Shown: positions 41,634 through 50,850, counted from the first letter of the stretch. The stretch is 64,000 nucleotides of DNA from Rhizorhabdus histidinilytica (GCF_900167915.1 NZ_FUYM01000013.1:1-64000); one strand, 5' to 3'. Translations and numbers: made by a program. Notes: generated by a model not told the origin, from the sequence alone.

Positions 41634-43273
41634 GCTTCCTCCCCCTGGGTCTCGAAGGCCGGCGGTCGGATGATGAAGGGCCAGGGCGACGCCATATCGC
41701 CACAGGGTACTTCGATCAGGGCCGGCTCGTTGCGTTCGAGCGCGGCGGACACCGCCCGCCGCAGGCTTTCGGGATCATAGACCCGTTCGGCGCGGATGCC
41801 GAAGCTTTCCGCGAACTTCACGAAGTCGGGGTTCTTCAGGTCGGAGGCGATCAGGCGGCCGCCGAACCATTCGCGCTGCTGGCGCTGCACGTTCTGGAAC
41901 TTGTTGTTGTTGAACAGCACGGTCACCAGCGCGATGCCATGTTGCGCGGCCGTCGCCATCTCGTTGGCGGTGAACAGGAAGCCGCCGTCGCCGGCGATGT
42001 TGACCACGGCCTTGTCCGGATGCGCGGCCTTGACGCCCAAGGCCGTGGCATAGCCATAGCCCAGCGTGCCCTGATAGCCGCAGGTGATCAGGTGGCGCGG
42101 CTCGTAGACCGGAAAGGCATACCAGGAGGTGTAGCCCACCTGCGTGATCTCATCGACGAAATAGCCGTCCTCGGGCAGCGCCGCCCGAATCGCCGCGAGA
42201 TAGGAGGCCTGCGGCTGGACCCGGTCCTCGATATCGCCGCGGACGCGGGCGGCCAAGTCGCGCAGCTCGTCCTCGCGCGAGGCGCGGCGATCGAGCATGC
42301 CCGACAGCTTGGCCACCAGCGCCGGAACCGCGTCGGCGGCATCGGCGTGGATCGCCACGGCGGGCGCCGCGATCCGGTCGATCTCCTCCTCGTCGATGTC
42401 GATGCGGATCACCTTCATGTGATCGGGCACCTTCCAGTAGAGATATTGCTGCTCCATGCGGCTGCCGAGACCGATGACGACGTCCGCCTGCTTCCACAGC
42501 TCGTAGCCAGCGGGGAACATCTGCGACAGCGGCGAACGGTCCGAGATGACCCCCCGCCCGCTGCGGAAGCTGACCACCGGGGCCTGCAGCATCGCCGCCA
42601 GCTCCTGCAGCGCCTCGCCGGCCGCGATCGCGCCGCCGCCGGCGATGATCAACGGGTTGCGCGCCGTGCTGAGCAGCTTGGCCGCGCGCAGGATGGCATC
42701 GTCGTCGAGCGCCGGCCCGCGATCGATCTCCGCCTTGGGCAGCAGGGCGACGTCGGCCGAAGCTCCCATGACGTCCATCGGCATTTCGAGGCTCACCGGG
42801 CGCGGCCGGCCGCTGCCCATCTGCCGATAGGCTTCGTTGACCAGCGCCGGGGCCGCGCCTGGGGTCATCGCCCGGTCGGCCCATTTGGTCAGCGTGCGCA
42901 TCGTGGCGAGCTGATCGGGCAGTTCGTGCAGATAGCCGATGCCCTTGCCCAGACCGACGCTCGGGATCTGCCCGGTCAGACAGAGGACGGGCGCGTTCGT
43001 CGCATAGGCCGAGCAGAGCGCGGCGGTCGTGTTGAGCACGCCAGGACCCGGAACCACGGTATAGACACCCGGCTTGCCGGTGGAACGCGCATAGCCGAAC
43101 GCCATATAAGCGGCCCCCTGCTCGTGCCGGGTGCCGAACAGGCGGAGCTTGTCGCCCGCATTGTACATGGCGTCGAAGAAATGATCGAGCTGTCCCCCGG
43201 GCAGCCCGAAAATCGTATCGGTTCCATTCGCCAATATCTGGCCGAGAAGCGCCTGTGCGCCCGTCATCGTCAT
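41630..43273 (-). CDS. acetolactate synthase-like TPP-dependent enzyme
   Basis: A 547-residue thiamin-diphosphate enzyme of the acetolactate synthase/benzoylformate decarboxylase superfamily. The catalytic Glu is in FGTRHEQGAAYMAFGYA, and the TPP/metal motif is NIAGDGGFLFTANEMATAAQ followed by NNNKFQNVQRQQ. The middle domain (VISDRSPLSQMFPAGYELW, GLGSRMEQQY) is standard. The start at 43273 has AGGTAGGA upstream. Linked to an aminotransferase and an aldehyde dehydrogenase, it more likely decarboxylates a 2-keto acid than makes acetolactate; no ilvN-like regulatory subunit is adjacent. Confidence 0.87.
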   Translation of the reverse strand: MTMTGAQALLGQILANGTDTIFGLPGGQLDHFFDAMYNAGDKLRLFGTRHEQGAAYMAFGYARSTGKPGVYTVVPGPGVLNTTAALCSAYATNAPVLCLTGQIPSVGLGKGIGYLHELPDQLATMRTLTKWADRAMTPGAAPALVNEAYRQMGSGRPRPVSLEMPMDVMGASADVALLPKAEIDRGPALDDDAILRAAKLLSTARNPLIIAGGGAIAAGEALQELAAMLQAPVVSFRSGRGVISDRSPLSQMFPAGYELWKQADVVIGLGSRMEQQYLYWKVPDHMKVIRIDIDEEEIDRIAAPAVAIHADAADAVPALVAKLSGMLDRRASREDELRDLAARVRGDIEDRVQPQASYLAAIRAALPEDGYFVDEITQVGYTSWYAFPVYEPRHLITCGYQGTLGYGYATALGVKAAHPDKAVVNIAGDGGFLFTANEMATAAQHGIALVTVLFNNNKFQNVQRQQREWFGGRLIASDLKNPDFVKFAESFGIRAERVYDPESLRRAVSAALERNEPALIEVPCGDMASPWPFIIRPPAFETQGEEA

Positions 43274-43458
43274 CGTCGATCCTACCTGGATTGCCCTGTG
43301 GTGATCCCGCACAGTCCGGCAGTTCGACGGAACGCACAATTGAATCAAACTTCTAACGGGGATTAGCCGCTTTGATGGACACGCTTCGGCTTGAATAAGG
43401 CAGGGTAATCGCAGCGATCATTATCTCTCAGTTGATCGCCGTCGGTCCCCACACTGAT

Positions 43459-43481
43459 ATTTCGTGACGGAAATACGAAAT
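43459..43481. promoter_or_regulatory. inverted repeat upstream of a TBDR
   Basis: ATTTCGT and ACGAAAT are perfect 7-bp arms separated by nine bases, about 85 bp before the TBDR at 43566 and in the divergent gap after the TPP gene start (43274-43565). It is operator-like; no regulator gene adjoins it. Confidence 0.35.
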
Positions 43482-43565
43482 TGCGATGACCGAGCATAAG
43501 GCTTCCGGCGAACGACAGGCCGGGGCGGAAGGCACGCAATTTCCGGACGCAAAGGGGCAGGATCG

Positions 43566-45878
43566 ATGATGTTTTCCTCGAAGCTGATGTTGAGTGCCAC
43601 GACCGCACTGGCTCTTCTTCCCTCCACCGGCGCTCTTGCGCAGATGGCCGCTCCCGTCGCCGCCGAAGCCGACGCGGCAGCGCGGACTTCCGATGCGGAG
43701 ATCGTCGTCACGGCGCAGCGCCGCCAGCAGCGGCTGCTGGACGTTCCGATCAGCGTGTCGGCCTTCTCGGCGGCGATGATCGAAAAGGCCCACATCACGG
43801 AGGCCAAGGATTATCTGGCGCTGGCCCCGAACATCAGCTTCACCGAGGACGGAGAGAAGGGCAATCGCTCGATCAACATCGCGATCCGCGGCGTCAGCAA
43901 CGTCGATCTCGGCGAACAGTCGACCCAACAGTCGATCGGCTATTATATCGACGAACTGAGCACCGGCTCGTCCGCCAACGGCACGCTCAACCCGCAGCTC
44001 CTCGACATCGAACGGATCGAGGTGTTGCGCGGTCCGCAGGGCACCTATTTCGGCCGCAACGCTTCGGGTGGCGCGATCAACATCACCACCAAGAAGCCGA
44101 CCGACTCCCTCTATGCCGAGGGCGGGGTCGAATATGGCCGCTTCGACACCCGGAAGATCTACGGCATCTTCAACACGCCGCTCGCCTCCAACCTCTTCTT
44201 CCGCGGCCTCGCCTCCTATGAGAAGAGCGACGGTCTCATCCGGAATCTCGATCCCCGCGGCACGCCCAACAGCGGCTACAAGAATCTTCACCTGCGCGGC
44301 GCCGTGCGCTTCGTCCCGACCGAGAATCTGACGTGGGACGTCTCGGTCGACTATGCGCGCGACCGCAACGGCATGGATGCGACGGTGCCGTCGGGCGTGC
44401 TCGATCTCGACACCAAGAGCATATTCGGACCGGATTTCCAGGCGATCGACGAAGGCCAGGGCTTCTACCCCGCCAATCAGCGCAATGTCCGTCACAACAC
44501 CCCGGAGTGGAACAACAACAGCGCGACGATCATCAACAACCGGCTGGCCTGGAAGGGCGACGATTTCTCGATCCACTCGATCACCGGCTATATCGACAGC
44601 CGAAACACCCGTCAGTTCGACCAGGACAATATCTCGGCCGACGCCCTCTATCGCCACAACCGCAACAGCGGACGGTCGTTCAGCCAGGAACTGCGCGTCC
44701 AATCGGAAGGAACGACCGCTATCGAATGGGTGGTGGGCGGACTGTACGCCAATGACCGCATCCGCCAGTTCAACAGCGTCCGGGCCGGCACGGAAACCAG
44801 CTACACCTATCCCGACGGCACGGTGATCGGCCTGTTGCCGCCGATCCCGCCAGGGTTCCGGATCAACGAGAACAACAAGATCTTCAAGACGGAAAGCATC
44901 GCGGCCTTTGCCGATGCGACATGGCACGTCTCGTCGCAATTCGATCTCGTCGCCGGCGGCCGCTACACGCACGACAAGATATCGAACCGCAACTTCGGCG
45001 TGGTGGCGTTCGAAGGGGCTGTCCCCGACATCGCGGGAAGCAAGAGCTTCTCGGACTTTTCGCCGCGACTGCTCGCTCGCTTCAAGTTCAACCGCGACAA
45101 CAATGTCTACGCTTCGGTGTCAAAGGGATACAAGGCCGGCGGCATCGACATCAATTCGGGCTTCGCTTCGCCGTTCAGGCCCGAGACCCTCTGGAACTAC
45201 GAGGTCGGCCTCAAGGGCGATCTGCTCGATCACAGCCTGCAATATGGCCTGTCCTTCTTCTACCTGAAGTGGAAGGACCTGCAGGTCCAGACGAACTTTC
45301 TCGCCATTCCGGGCGACATCAGTTCCGCGACCGAGCTGACGCTGAATGCGGCGCGGGCGACGAACAAGGGCTTCGAATTCGACGTCCACGCCCGGCTTTC
45401 GCCGACCCTCCGCTGGAACGCGGCCTTCGGCTACCTCGACAGCAAGTTCAAGAGCTTCCCCGATGCGGTTCTGGCGGGCGGCAACCAGGTCGACCTGACC
45501 GGCTATCGCCTGCCGAAGACGCCGCGCTACACCATCAGCACGTCGCTCGACTATGACGCGGAACTGGCCGACGGCGTCAGCCTCTACCTGCATCCGGAGA
45601 TCAACTTCCGCTCGGCGGCACCGGGAGACCTGGAGGGCGTCGCGGCGGTTCCGCTCGCGCTTCCGAGCTTCCCCTATCAGCCCAAGGCCTATGCCGTCGT
45701 GAACCTGTTCGGCGGCGTCCGCTTCGGCCGGTTCGAGATCGGCGGATATGTCAACAACCTGTTCAAGGAAGACTATTACACCGGCACCGCCGACAATTTC
45801 GGCCTGGCCGGCATTCGCCTCCGCCCCCACCCCCGGACGTTCGGCGCTACCGCGAAGGTGAAATTCGGCGCCGATTGA
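43566..45878 (+). CDS. TonB-dependent receptor
   Basis: A 770-residue outer-membrane receptor: signal peptide (LSATTALALLPSTGALAQ), TonB box (AEIVVTAQRRQ), plug with IEVLRGPQGTYFGRNASGG, long barrel ending FGATAKVKFGAD. The usual terminal Phe is followed by Gly-Ala-Asp, slightly unusual. ATG at 43566. It stands alone on its strand, convergent with the phosphotriesterase-family gene and divergent from the TPP-enzyme operon, to which it may supply substrate. Confidence 0.92.
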   Translation: MMFSSKLMLSATTALALLPSTGALAQMAAPVAAEADAAARTSDAEIVVTAQRRQQRLLDVPISVSAFSAAMIEKAHITEAKDYLALAPNISFTEDGEKGNRSINIAIRGVSNVDLGEQSTQQSIGYYIDELSTGSSANGTLNPQLLDIERIEVLRGPQGTYFGRNASGGAINITTKKPTDSLYAEGGVEYGRFDTRKIYGIFNTPLASNLFFRGLASYEKSDGLIRNLDPRGTPNSGYKNLHLRGAVRFVPTENLTWDVSVDYARDRNGMDATVPSGVLDLDTKSIFGPDFQAIDEGQGFYPANQRNVRHNTPEWNNNSATIINNRLAWKGDDFSIHSITGYIDSRNTRQFDQDNISADALYRHNRNSGRSFSQELRVQSEGTTAIEWVVGGLYANDRIRQFNSVRAGTETSYTYPDGTVIGLLPPIPPGFRINENNKIFKTESIAAFADATWHVSSQFDLVAGGRYTHDKISNRNFGVVAFEGAVPDIAGSKSFSDFSPRLLARFKFNRDNNVYASVSKGYKAGGIDINSGFASPFRPETLWNYEVGLKGDLLDHSLQYGLSFFYLKWKDLQVQTNFLAIPGDISSATELTLNAARATNKGFEFDVHARLSPTLRWNAAFGYLDSKFKSFPDAVLAGGNQVDLTGYRLPKTPRYTISTSLDYDAELADGVSLYLHPEINFRSAAPGDLEGVAAVPLALPSFPYQPKAYAVVNLFGGVRFGRFEIGGYVNNLFKEDYYTGTADNFGLAGIRLRPHPRTFGATAKVKFGAD

Positions 45879-45887
45879 CAGCGGATA

Positions 45888-45921
45888 TCGGGGCAGGTTC
45901 GCACGCGTGGACCTGCCCCGA
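45888..45921. terminator. bidirectional hairpin between convergent genes
   Basis: TCGGGGCAGGT and ACCTGCCCCGA form a perfect 11-bp stem with a 12-base loop, between the TBDR stop and the phosphotriesterase-family stop. A second short GC hairpin (GGGGGCCCGCCCCC) follows at about 45932. No T run is present. Confidence 0.5.
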
Positions 45922-45955
45922 ACGCCGTCAGGGGGCCCGCCCCCTTCCATGTCGT

Positions 45956-47143
45956 TCAGCCATTCTCGAACGCCAGCACCCGCGCCGGATTTTCGCGGAC
46001 CAGCACGTCGAAATCGGCTTCGGTGATGCCCGCCGCCAGGAACCGCGGCTTCAGCGTGTCGAAGAGGTGCCCCCACCCCCAGCCCCCCCAGCTCCGCTTG
46101 AAATTGTTGGGCAGGATGTCGTGCGACACCAATAGCTGGCGAACCCAGCCGCGACCGATCAGCTTCGCCAGTTCGTCGATCCGCCGGGCATCCTGGGGCA
46201 GCTGGATATAGCGGCCCTGATAGACGAAGACACCTTCCGATCCGAAGGTGTCATAGGACAGGTAGATGCCCCTGCGCAGCAGGTGCTCCTGATATTCCGG
46301 ATCGTCGCCCGAGCCATCCTGATGGGCGAGCACGAGCTTCGTCAGCTCGCCGCCATTGTCAGTGAAGATCTTCAGCAGCTGTTCGGTCGAATCCCGGAAC
46401 GAGGGCAGGATACCCGACATCACGTGCAGGAAGACCGGTGCACCGGTGAGCTTCTGCGCGCGGCCCGCGGCGGCGACATAATTGCGCTCGAGATCGGTGG
46501 GGCCTTCGATCCCCAGCTCCCCGATCACGCCCTTCCTGTAGCCGTCCACGCCCTGGCGGATGTCCTTGACCAGGAATTCGGTCAGCTCGTTCAGGCTGGC
46601 CTTGTGGACCCATGCGGGCACCATGGGATCGATATAGAAGCCGGTCCCGAGGATGAAGTTGATGCCGGTCCGCTCGGAAATCTGGCGGAGCCCCTCAACG
46701 TCCCGCGGGATGCCGAGGGAGCTCTGATCCACGATCGTGCGGCCGCCGGCCTTGGTGAACCATTCGAGCTCCCAGATCGTCTGATCGATCGACATGGGCG
46801 CGCGGAGCACCTTACCGAAGGCGCCGGGCGATCTCCGGAAGCGCCAGAGATCCTTCGGGTCGGGCTGGACCGGATTGATCAGGCCCGCATCCGGCGAGGG
46901 GATATCGCGCCCGGTATTCTGCGGCACTTCCTTGGGAATGGCGCCGAGCACATGCTCATGCGTGAGCGTGATACCGAGATCCGCCGCGGGGACGAGACCC
47001 CGCATCGTCACGGCGCTCGGCCGCTTCGCCGGCGCGCCCTTGGCCATGGCGGCCCCGGCCATGCGCGGGAGGGCGACCGCCGCCGCCGAACCGAAGATCA
47101 GCTCGGCAAAGCGGCGACGGGTCGGATGGGACATATCATGCAT
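45956..47143 (-). CDS. exported phosphotriesterase-family metal hydrolase
   Basis: A 395-residue TIM-barrel amidohydrolase of the phosphotriesterase/lactonase family. Residues 1-33 form a twin-arginine signal (HPTRRRFAELIFGSAAAVAL). Metal ligands: His-Glu-His in LTHEHVLGAIP, Glu in VIGELGIEG where the classical enzyme has a carboxylated Lys, His in FLHVMSG and in LAHQDGSGDD, and Asp in SHDILPN. The Glu bridge is found in the PHP subgroup. Likely a periplasmic lactonase or esterase; phosphotriesters are improbable natural substrates. It is the last gene of a five-gene run that starts at 50733. Confidence 0.87.
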   Translation of the reverse strand: MHDMSHPTRRRFAELIFGSAAAVALPRMAGAAMAKGAPAKRPSAVTMRGLVPAADLGITLTHEHVLGAIPKEVPQNTGRDIPSPDAGLINPVQPDPKDLWRFRRSPGAFGKVLRAPMSIDQTIWELEWFTKAGGRTIVDQSSLGIPRDVEGLRQISERTGINFILGTGFYIDPMVPAWVHKASLNELTEFLVKDIRQGVDGYRKGVIGELGIEGPTDLERNYVAAAGRAQKLTGAPVFLHVMSGILPSFRDSTEQLLKIFTDNGGELTKLVLAHQDGSGDDPEYQEHLLRRGIYLSYDTFGSEGVFVYQGRYIQLPQDARRIDELAKLIGRGWVRQLLVSHDILPNNFKRSWGGWGWGHLFDTLKPRFLAAGITEADFDVLVRENPARVLAFENG

Positions 47144-47209
47144 GATCAGAACCTTTCCCTCGCACCGGCATCGATTTCACGCGGCCCATCTCCGGGCCAT
47201 TTCCTGTCC

Positions 47210-48394
47210 TCAATCCACCTGCGACCGGCCGATCCTGACGGCCGGCGGGAGTATGCAGGCGAGCGACAGGATGAAGAGAGCCGAACAGATCAGCGCTATC
47301 ACCGCGAAGCCCGACTTCGGATCGAAGAAAAAGGTGATGAGCAGCGGGGCGGCCCCATAGCCCATCGTATAGAAGGCGACCGAAGCCGCGACGACGGTAC
47401 CGCTCCGATCGAGCAGCGCCAGGACCGTGCGGAAGCACGGCGTCAGGAACATCGACAGGAAGGAAAGCAGCGCGGCGCCCAGGCAATAGAACCAGCCATT
47501 GGGCACGAACACGAACACCAGCCCGGCCGCGATGCTGGACAGGAGCGCGAACACGAAGATCGGCGGTAGGGCAAGACGGCGTGCCAGCCAGCCGATGCAC
47601 AAGGGCGCCGGGATGCCGGCCAGTTGCGCCAGCCCCAGGTAGAAGCCGATTTCGGCCAGGCTCAACCGGTGCGACAGGCCGATCCTCTCGGCATAGACCC
47701 ACAATCCCGCCGCCCCCGCCCAGAAGAAGCCGAAGGCGAAAAGGGCGAGGATCGGCTTCAGCGACAGGGCGGGCGGCGCCGTCGCGGCGGATTTGCCCGG
47801 GGCATCGGCCGTGGCGGCCCGACGCAACGGGGCGAGCCAGCCGAGGAAGGGAAGCGAAAGCGCGGCGAAGACCGCAAGGAACCAGAAGGTGCCGGCGCGG
47901 CCGCCGACCTCGACCAGCCAGGGGGTCGCGACCAGCGCCGCCGACGCCGCGAGCGCGACGGCGAAACCGATCATCGCGAAGACGCGACGGGGATCGGACG
48001 TCGCCGCGGCGACCGCGCCGCATATCGCCATCAGCGCGCCTTCGCCGATGCCCGTGGCGAACCGCGCCGCGATCATGACCGGCAACGGCACCATCATCGC
48101 GCAAAGCACGTTGGCGATGACGACCACCATCGTCATCACCGCCATGGCGCGGAGGCGATCGAGGCGCCGCATCATCATCGAGGTGGCGATCGCGCTGATC
48201 GCCATGCCGAACAGTTGCAGCGAGACGATACGCCCCGCCAGCGCCTCGCTCGCGCCATAGCTGTCGATCATCGCCCCGACGATGAACGGCATCACCAACA
48301 GGCTATATTCGCTGACCACCGATGCATAGACGGCGGCGAACAGGGGCTTGCCGCCGGTCGACCCGGAAGCGTGCGCCACCGCGATGCTGCTCAT
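47210..48394 (-). CDS. MFS transporter
   Basis: A 394-residue inner-membrane transporter with about twelve hydrophobic helices (PLFAAVYASVVSEYSLLVMP at the start, MMMRRLDRLRAMAVMTMVVV in the loop 2-3 region, and IAARFATGIGEGALMAICGA). The start at 48394 overlaps the stop of the alpha/beta hydrolase (ATGA); the longer frame has no helix. Within the operon it probably moves the substrate or product handled by the SDRs and hydrolases. The exact compound is not visible. Confidence 0.88.
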   Translation of the reverse strand: MSSIAVAHASGSTGGKPLFAAVYASVVSEYSLLVMPFIVGAMIDSYGASEALAGRIVSLQLFGMAISAIATSMMMRRLDRLRAMAVMTMVVVIANVLCAMMVPLPVMIAARFATGIGEGALMAICGAVAAATSDPRRVFAMIGFAVALAASAALVATPWLVEVGGRAGTFWFLAVFAALSLPFLGWLAPLRRAATADAPGKSAATAPPALSLKPILALFAFGFFWAGAAGLWVYAERIGLSHRLSLAEIGFYLGLAQLAGIPAPLCIGWLARRLALPPIFVFALLSSIAAGLVFVFVPNGWFYCLGAALLSFLSMFLTPCFRTVLALLDRSGTVVAASVAFYTMGYGAAPLLITFFFDPKSGFAVIALICSALFILSLACILPPAVRIGRSQVD

Positions 48395-49224
48395 GCGAGA
48401 CGCTCCACGAAGGACAGCAGCGCTTCGTTGAAGCCGTCGGCATCCTCCCAGAACAGGCAATGCCCGCAATCCGCGAACAGCCTCAGTTCGCCTCGCGGCA
48501 GCCGGTCCCGCAGGAACTCGGCTCCGCTTCTCGGCTGCGCGCTGCAGTCTCCGGAACAGACGAGGGTGGGCACGTCATAGTCCGCGATCATCCCGCGATA
48601 GTCGCGCAGGCACTGGTCGACGAAGATGGCGGCGGCGATCGCCTCGGGCGCCGAGCACATCTCGTTCGACATCCAGTCGGCCGCCTCGTCGTCGGGCTGG
48701 CGATGGAACATCATCGGCAATACGGCGCGCATGAACTGGTTGCGATTGGTCAGCACCTGCGCGGCCCAATCGTGCATCTCGGCGATGCCGACGAGAGCAT
48801 CCTCGCATCCCGGATAGCGAAAGTCCGTCGGCGCCTGATCGATCACGACCAGTCCGCCGATGTCGTCCGATCCGAATTGAAGATGGTATTCCCAGGCGAT
48901 CAGCGCGCCCATCGACCATCCGACCAGGATCGGCCGCTCCAGGCCGAGCGCCCGGATGAAGGCGCGCAGGTCCGCGGCGAGCGTCGGAACGGTGTGCCCG
49001 CCCGGCGTCATGCTCGAGCGGCCATGGCCGCGCAGGTCCAACGCGATGGCGCGATGGTGCCGGCCCACCGCCTCGAGCTGCCTGCGGAAGAAGCGGCTGC
49101 TCGCCCATAGGCCGTGCACGAACAATATGGGGCGGCCGGTGCCGACCGCTTCCCAATAAAGCTGCGTACCGCCGCCGATGTCGACGCTGCCCTGCTCCAG
49201 GCCCGCAATATGCATCTTCGTCAT
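48391..49224 (-). CDS. alpha/beta hydrolase
   Basis: A 277-residue alpha/beta-hydrolase fold enzyme. ILFVHGLWASSRFFRRQLEA is the oxyanion region, ALDLRGHGRSS the strand-loop, LVGWSMGALIAWEYH holds the nucleophile Ser, and DCGHCLFWEDADGFNEALL the catalytic His. CSGDCSAQPRSGAEFL supplies the acid residue. The start at 49224 overlaps the stop of the SDR (ATGA), so it is coupled. It could open a lactone or hydrolyse an ester produced by the preceding SDRs, in line with the exported lactonase-like enzyme at the end of the operon. Confidence 0.88.
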   Translation of the reverse strand: MTKMHIAGLEQGSVDIGGGTQLYWEAVGTGRPILFVHGLWASSRFFRRQLEAVGRHHRAIALDLRGHGRSSMTPGGHTVPTLAADLRAFIRALGLERPILVGWSMGALIAWEYHLQFGSDDIGGLVVIDQAPTDFRYPGCEDALVGIAEMHDWAAQVLTNRNQFMRAVLPMMFHRQPDDEAADWMSNEMCSAPEAIAAAIFVDQCLRDYRGMIADYDVPTLVCSGDCSAQPRSGAEFLRDRLPRGELRLFADCGHCLFWEDADGFNEALLSFVERLA

Positions 49225-49985
49225 CCTGCCGTGAATCCCGCGTCGGCGAGCAGCGCCACGCCCGTGATCAATGATGCGTCGTCCGATCCGAGGAACAGCA
49301 CGACGTCGGCGATCTCCTCCGGCCAGGCCAGCCGCTGGTGCAGCGGATGGATCTTGCCATATTCGGCGAAGGTCGCCTCGACGTCCGCATCGGCCGGCAA
49401 GGTGCTTTCGAGCATCGGCGTCCGCACCGCCCCGGGGCAGACGCAGTTGACCCGGATCCGCCCGGCATAATCCATCGCCATGCCCTTGGTGAGCTGGACG
49501 ACGCCGGCCTTGCTCGGCCCATAGGCGCATTCGTCGGTCCATCCGACCAGCGCGAGCGCGGACGCGACGTTGACGATGGCGCCCCGCCTTTCGATCAGCG
49601 ACGGCAGGCAGGCCCGGGACATCAGAAAGGTGCCGGTCAGGTTGACGGCCAGGGTCCGCTGCCATCCGTCGAGCGGCGTCGTGAGCGCGGGCTCCTGCGG
49701 CCCCGCGATCCCGGCATTGTTGACCAGCAGGTCGATGCCCCCCGCGCGATCGGCCACCGCCTCGACGGCCGCCGCGACCGACGCCTCGTTCGCCACGTCG
49801 CAGGCGATCCCGATTCCCGCCACCGGCAGCATCGCCGCCGTCTCGGCGGCCGCCGCGGCGTCGATGTCGCAACAGGCGACGAAAGCGCCTTCCTGCGAGA
49901 GGCGAACGGCGATCGCGCGACCGATGCCCGCCCCTGCTCCCGTCACGATCGCGATCCTGCCCGCGAGTCTTTGCGCAATGGTCAT
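49221..49985 (-). CDS. short-chain dehydrogenase/reductase
   Basis: A 254-residue classical SDR: IVTGAGAGIGRAIAVRLSQE (cofactor), LLVNNAGIAGPQ, VNVASALALVGW and YGPSKAGVVQLT (catalytic Tyr-x3-Lys), VRVNCVCPGAV. It starts seven bases after the stop of the preceding SDR and overlaps the alpha/beta hydrolase with ATGA. With its neighbour it forms an SDR pair, typical of consecutive oxidations of alcohol groups in a polycyclic or sugar-like substrate. Cofactor preference looks like NAD (an Asp in CCDIDAAA after the second strand). Confidence 0.92.
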   Translation of the reverse strand: MTIAQRLAGRIAIVTGAGAGIGRAIAVRLSQEGAFVACCDIDAAAAAETAAMLPVAGIGIACDVANEASVAAAVEAVADRAGGIDLLVNNAGIAGPQEPALTTPLDGWQRTLAVNLTGTFLMSRACLPSLIERRGAIVNVASALALVGWTDECAYGPSKAGVVQLTKGMAMDYAGRIRVNCVCPGAVRTPMLESTLPADADVEATFAEYGKIHPLHQRLAWPEEIADVVLFLGSDDASLITGVALLADAGFTAG

Positions 49986-49992
49986 GTCGTTC

Positions 49993-50733
49993 CTATCGGG
50001 CGGTCACGCCGCCATCGACGGGCAAGGCCACGCCGGTGACGAAGTTCGCCTCATGTGAGGCCAGGAAAGCGATGGCGGCGGCGATCTCCTCCGGTTGGCC
50101 GACTCGTCCGATCGGCTGTTCCGCATCGATGTCGGCACGGGCGGCGACCGGGTCCGCCTGCCCCGCGATCCACGCCCGCATCATCGGCGTGTCCACGAAG
50201 CAGGGCGCGACGCAATTGATGCGGACGCCATGAGGCGCCGCATCCAGCGCGGCAGCCCGGACGAAATGCACGAGGCCGCCCTTGCCGGCGCAATAGGCCG
50301 CCTGTCCGGCCATGCCCACCAGCCCCGCGTCGGATGCTACATGGACGATCGAACCGGATCGGCGCGGCTGCATCACGCGCAGCGCGGCACGCGTCGCGCG
50401 GAAGGCGCCGGAGAGATTGACGTCGATCAGCCGTTGCCAGGTCGGATCGTCCGTCTCGGCCGCCGTTCCCGGCGCGGGCAGGCCCGCGCAGTTGACGAGG
50501 ACGTCGAGGGGCGCCGTCGCTTCCACGGTCTCGATCGCCCGATCGACGTCGTCGCTGCTGGTGATGTCGCCGCGGATGAAAAGCGTATCGCCTCCATCGG
50601 GCTCCACCCGATCGGCGATCCAGACCCGCGCTCCCTCGGCCCGCAAGCGGCTGACCGTCGCCGCACCGATACCCGATGCGCCCCCGACCACGATCACGGC
50701 CCGGCCGGCGAAACGGCCCGCTACGATGGACAT
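49993..50733 (-). CDS. short-chain dehydrogenase/reductase
   Basis: A 246-residue classical SDR: VIVVGGASGIGAATVSRLRA, VLVNCAGLPAPG, VHVASDAGLVGM and YCAGKGGLVHFVR (catalytic Tyr-x3-Lys), VRINCVAPCFVDTP. It is the first gene of the run SDR, SDR, hydrolase, MFS, phosphotriesterase-family. The promoter region contains GGAAC repeats 20 bp apart (50820-50849), which also front the divergent XRE-cupin gene. ATG at 50733. Confidence 0.92.
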   Translation of the reverse strand: MSIVAGRFAGRAVIVVGGASGIGAATVSRLRAEGARVWIADRVEPDGGDTLFIRGDITSSDDVDRAIETVEATAPLDVLVNCAGLPAPGTAAETDDPTWQRLIDVNLSGAFRATRAALRVMQPRRSGSIVHVASDAGLVGMAGQAAYCAGKGGLVHFVRAAALDAAPHGVRINCVAPCFVDTPMMRAWIAGQADPVAARADIDAEQPIGRVGQPEEIAAAIAFLASHEANFVTGVALPVDGGVTAR

Positions 50734-50819
50734 CGTAATCCTTTGTCACGTCGCGACATCGACATTATTCTCCAACTGGTGCTTAGCTAGGTCGCTGGGT
50801 AAACAGATGCTGTCAACTC

Positions 50820-50849
50820 GGAACGAATGAATTGAAAAAGGAACATTCC
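50820..50849. promoter_or_regulatory. GGAAC direct repeats with 20-bp period (XRE-cupin divergent promoter)
   Basis: GGAAC at 50820 and again at 50840, the second extending to GGAACATTCC, a palindrome. The second copy overlaps the ribosome-binding region of the XRE-cupin gene, so binding would also shut off its own expression. The same repeat pair with the same spacing occurs at 53856-53884. Confidence 0.55.
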
Positions 50850-50850
50850 A

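Noticed and set aside
41630-43273. Acetolactate synthase (ilvB/ilvG) for branched-chain amino acid synthesis
   Set aside because: No adjacent regulatory subunit, reductoisomerase or dehydratase; the coupled aminotransferase and aldehyde dehydrogenase point to catabolism.
43331-43350. Further GGAAC-type site upstream of the TPP enzyme
   Set aside because: Only one GGAAC half without the 20-bp repeat, so the match to the XRE-cupin elements is probably chance.
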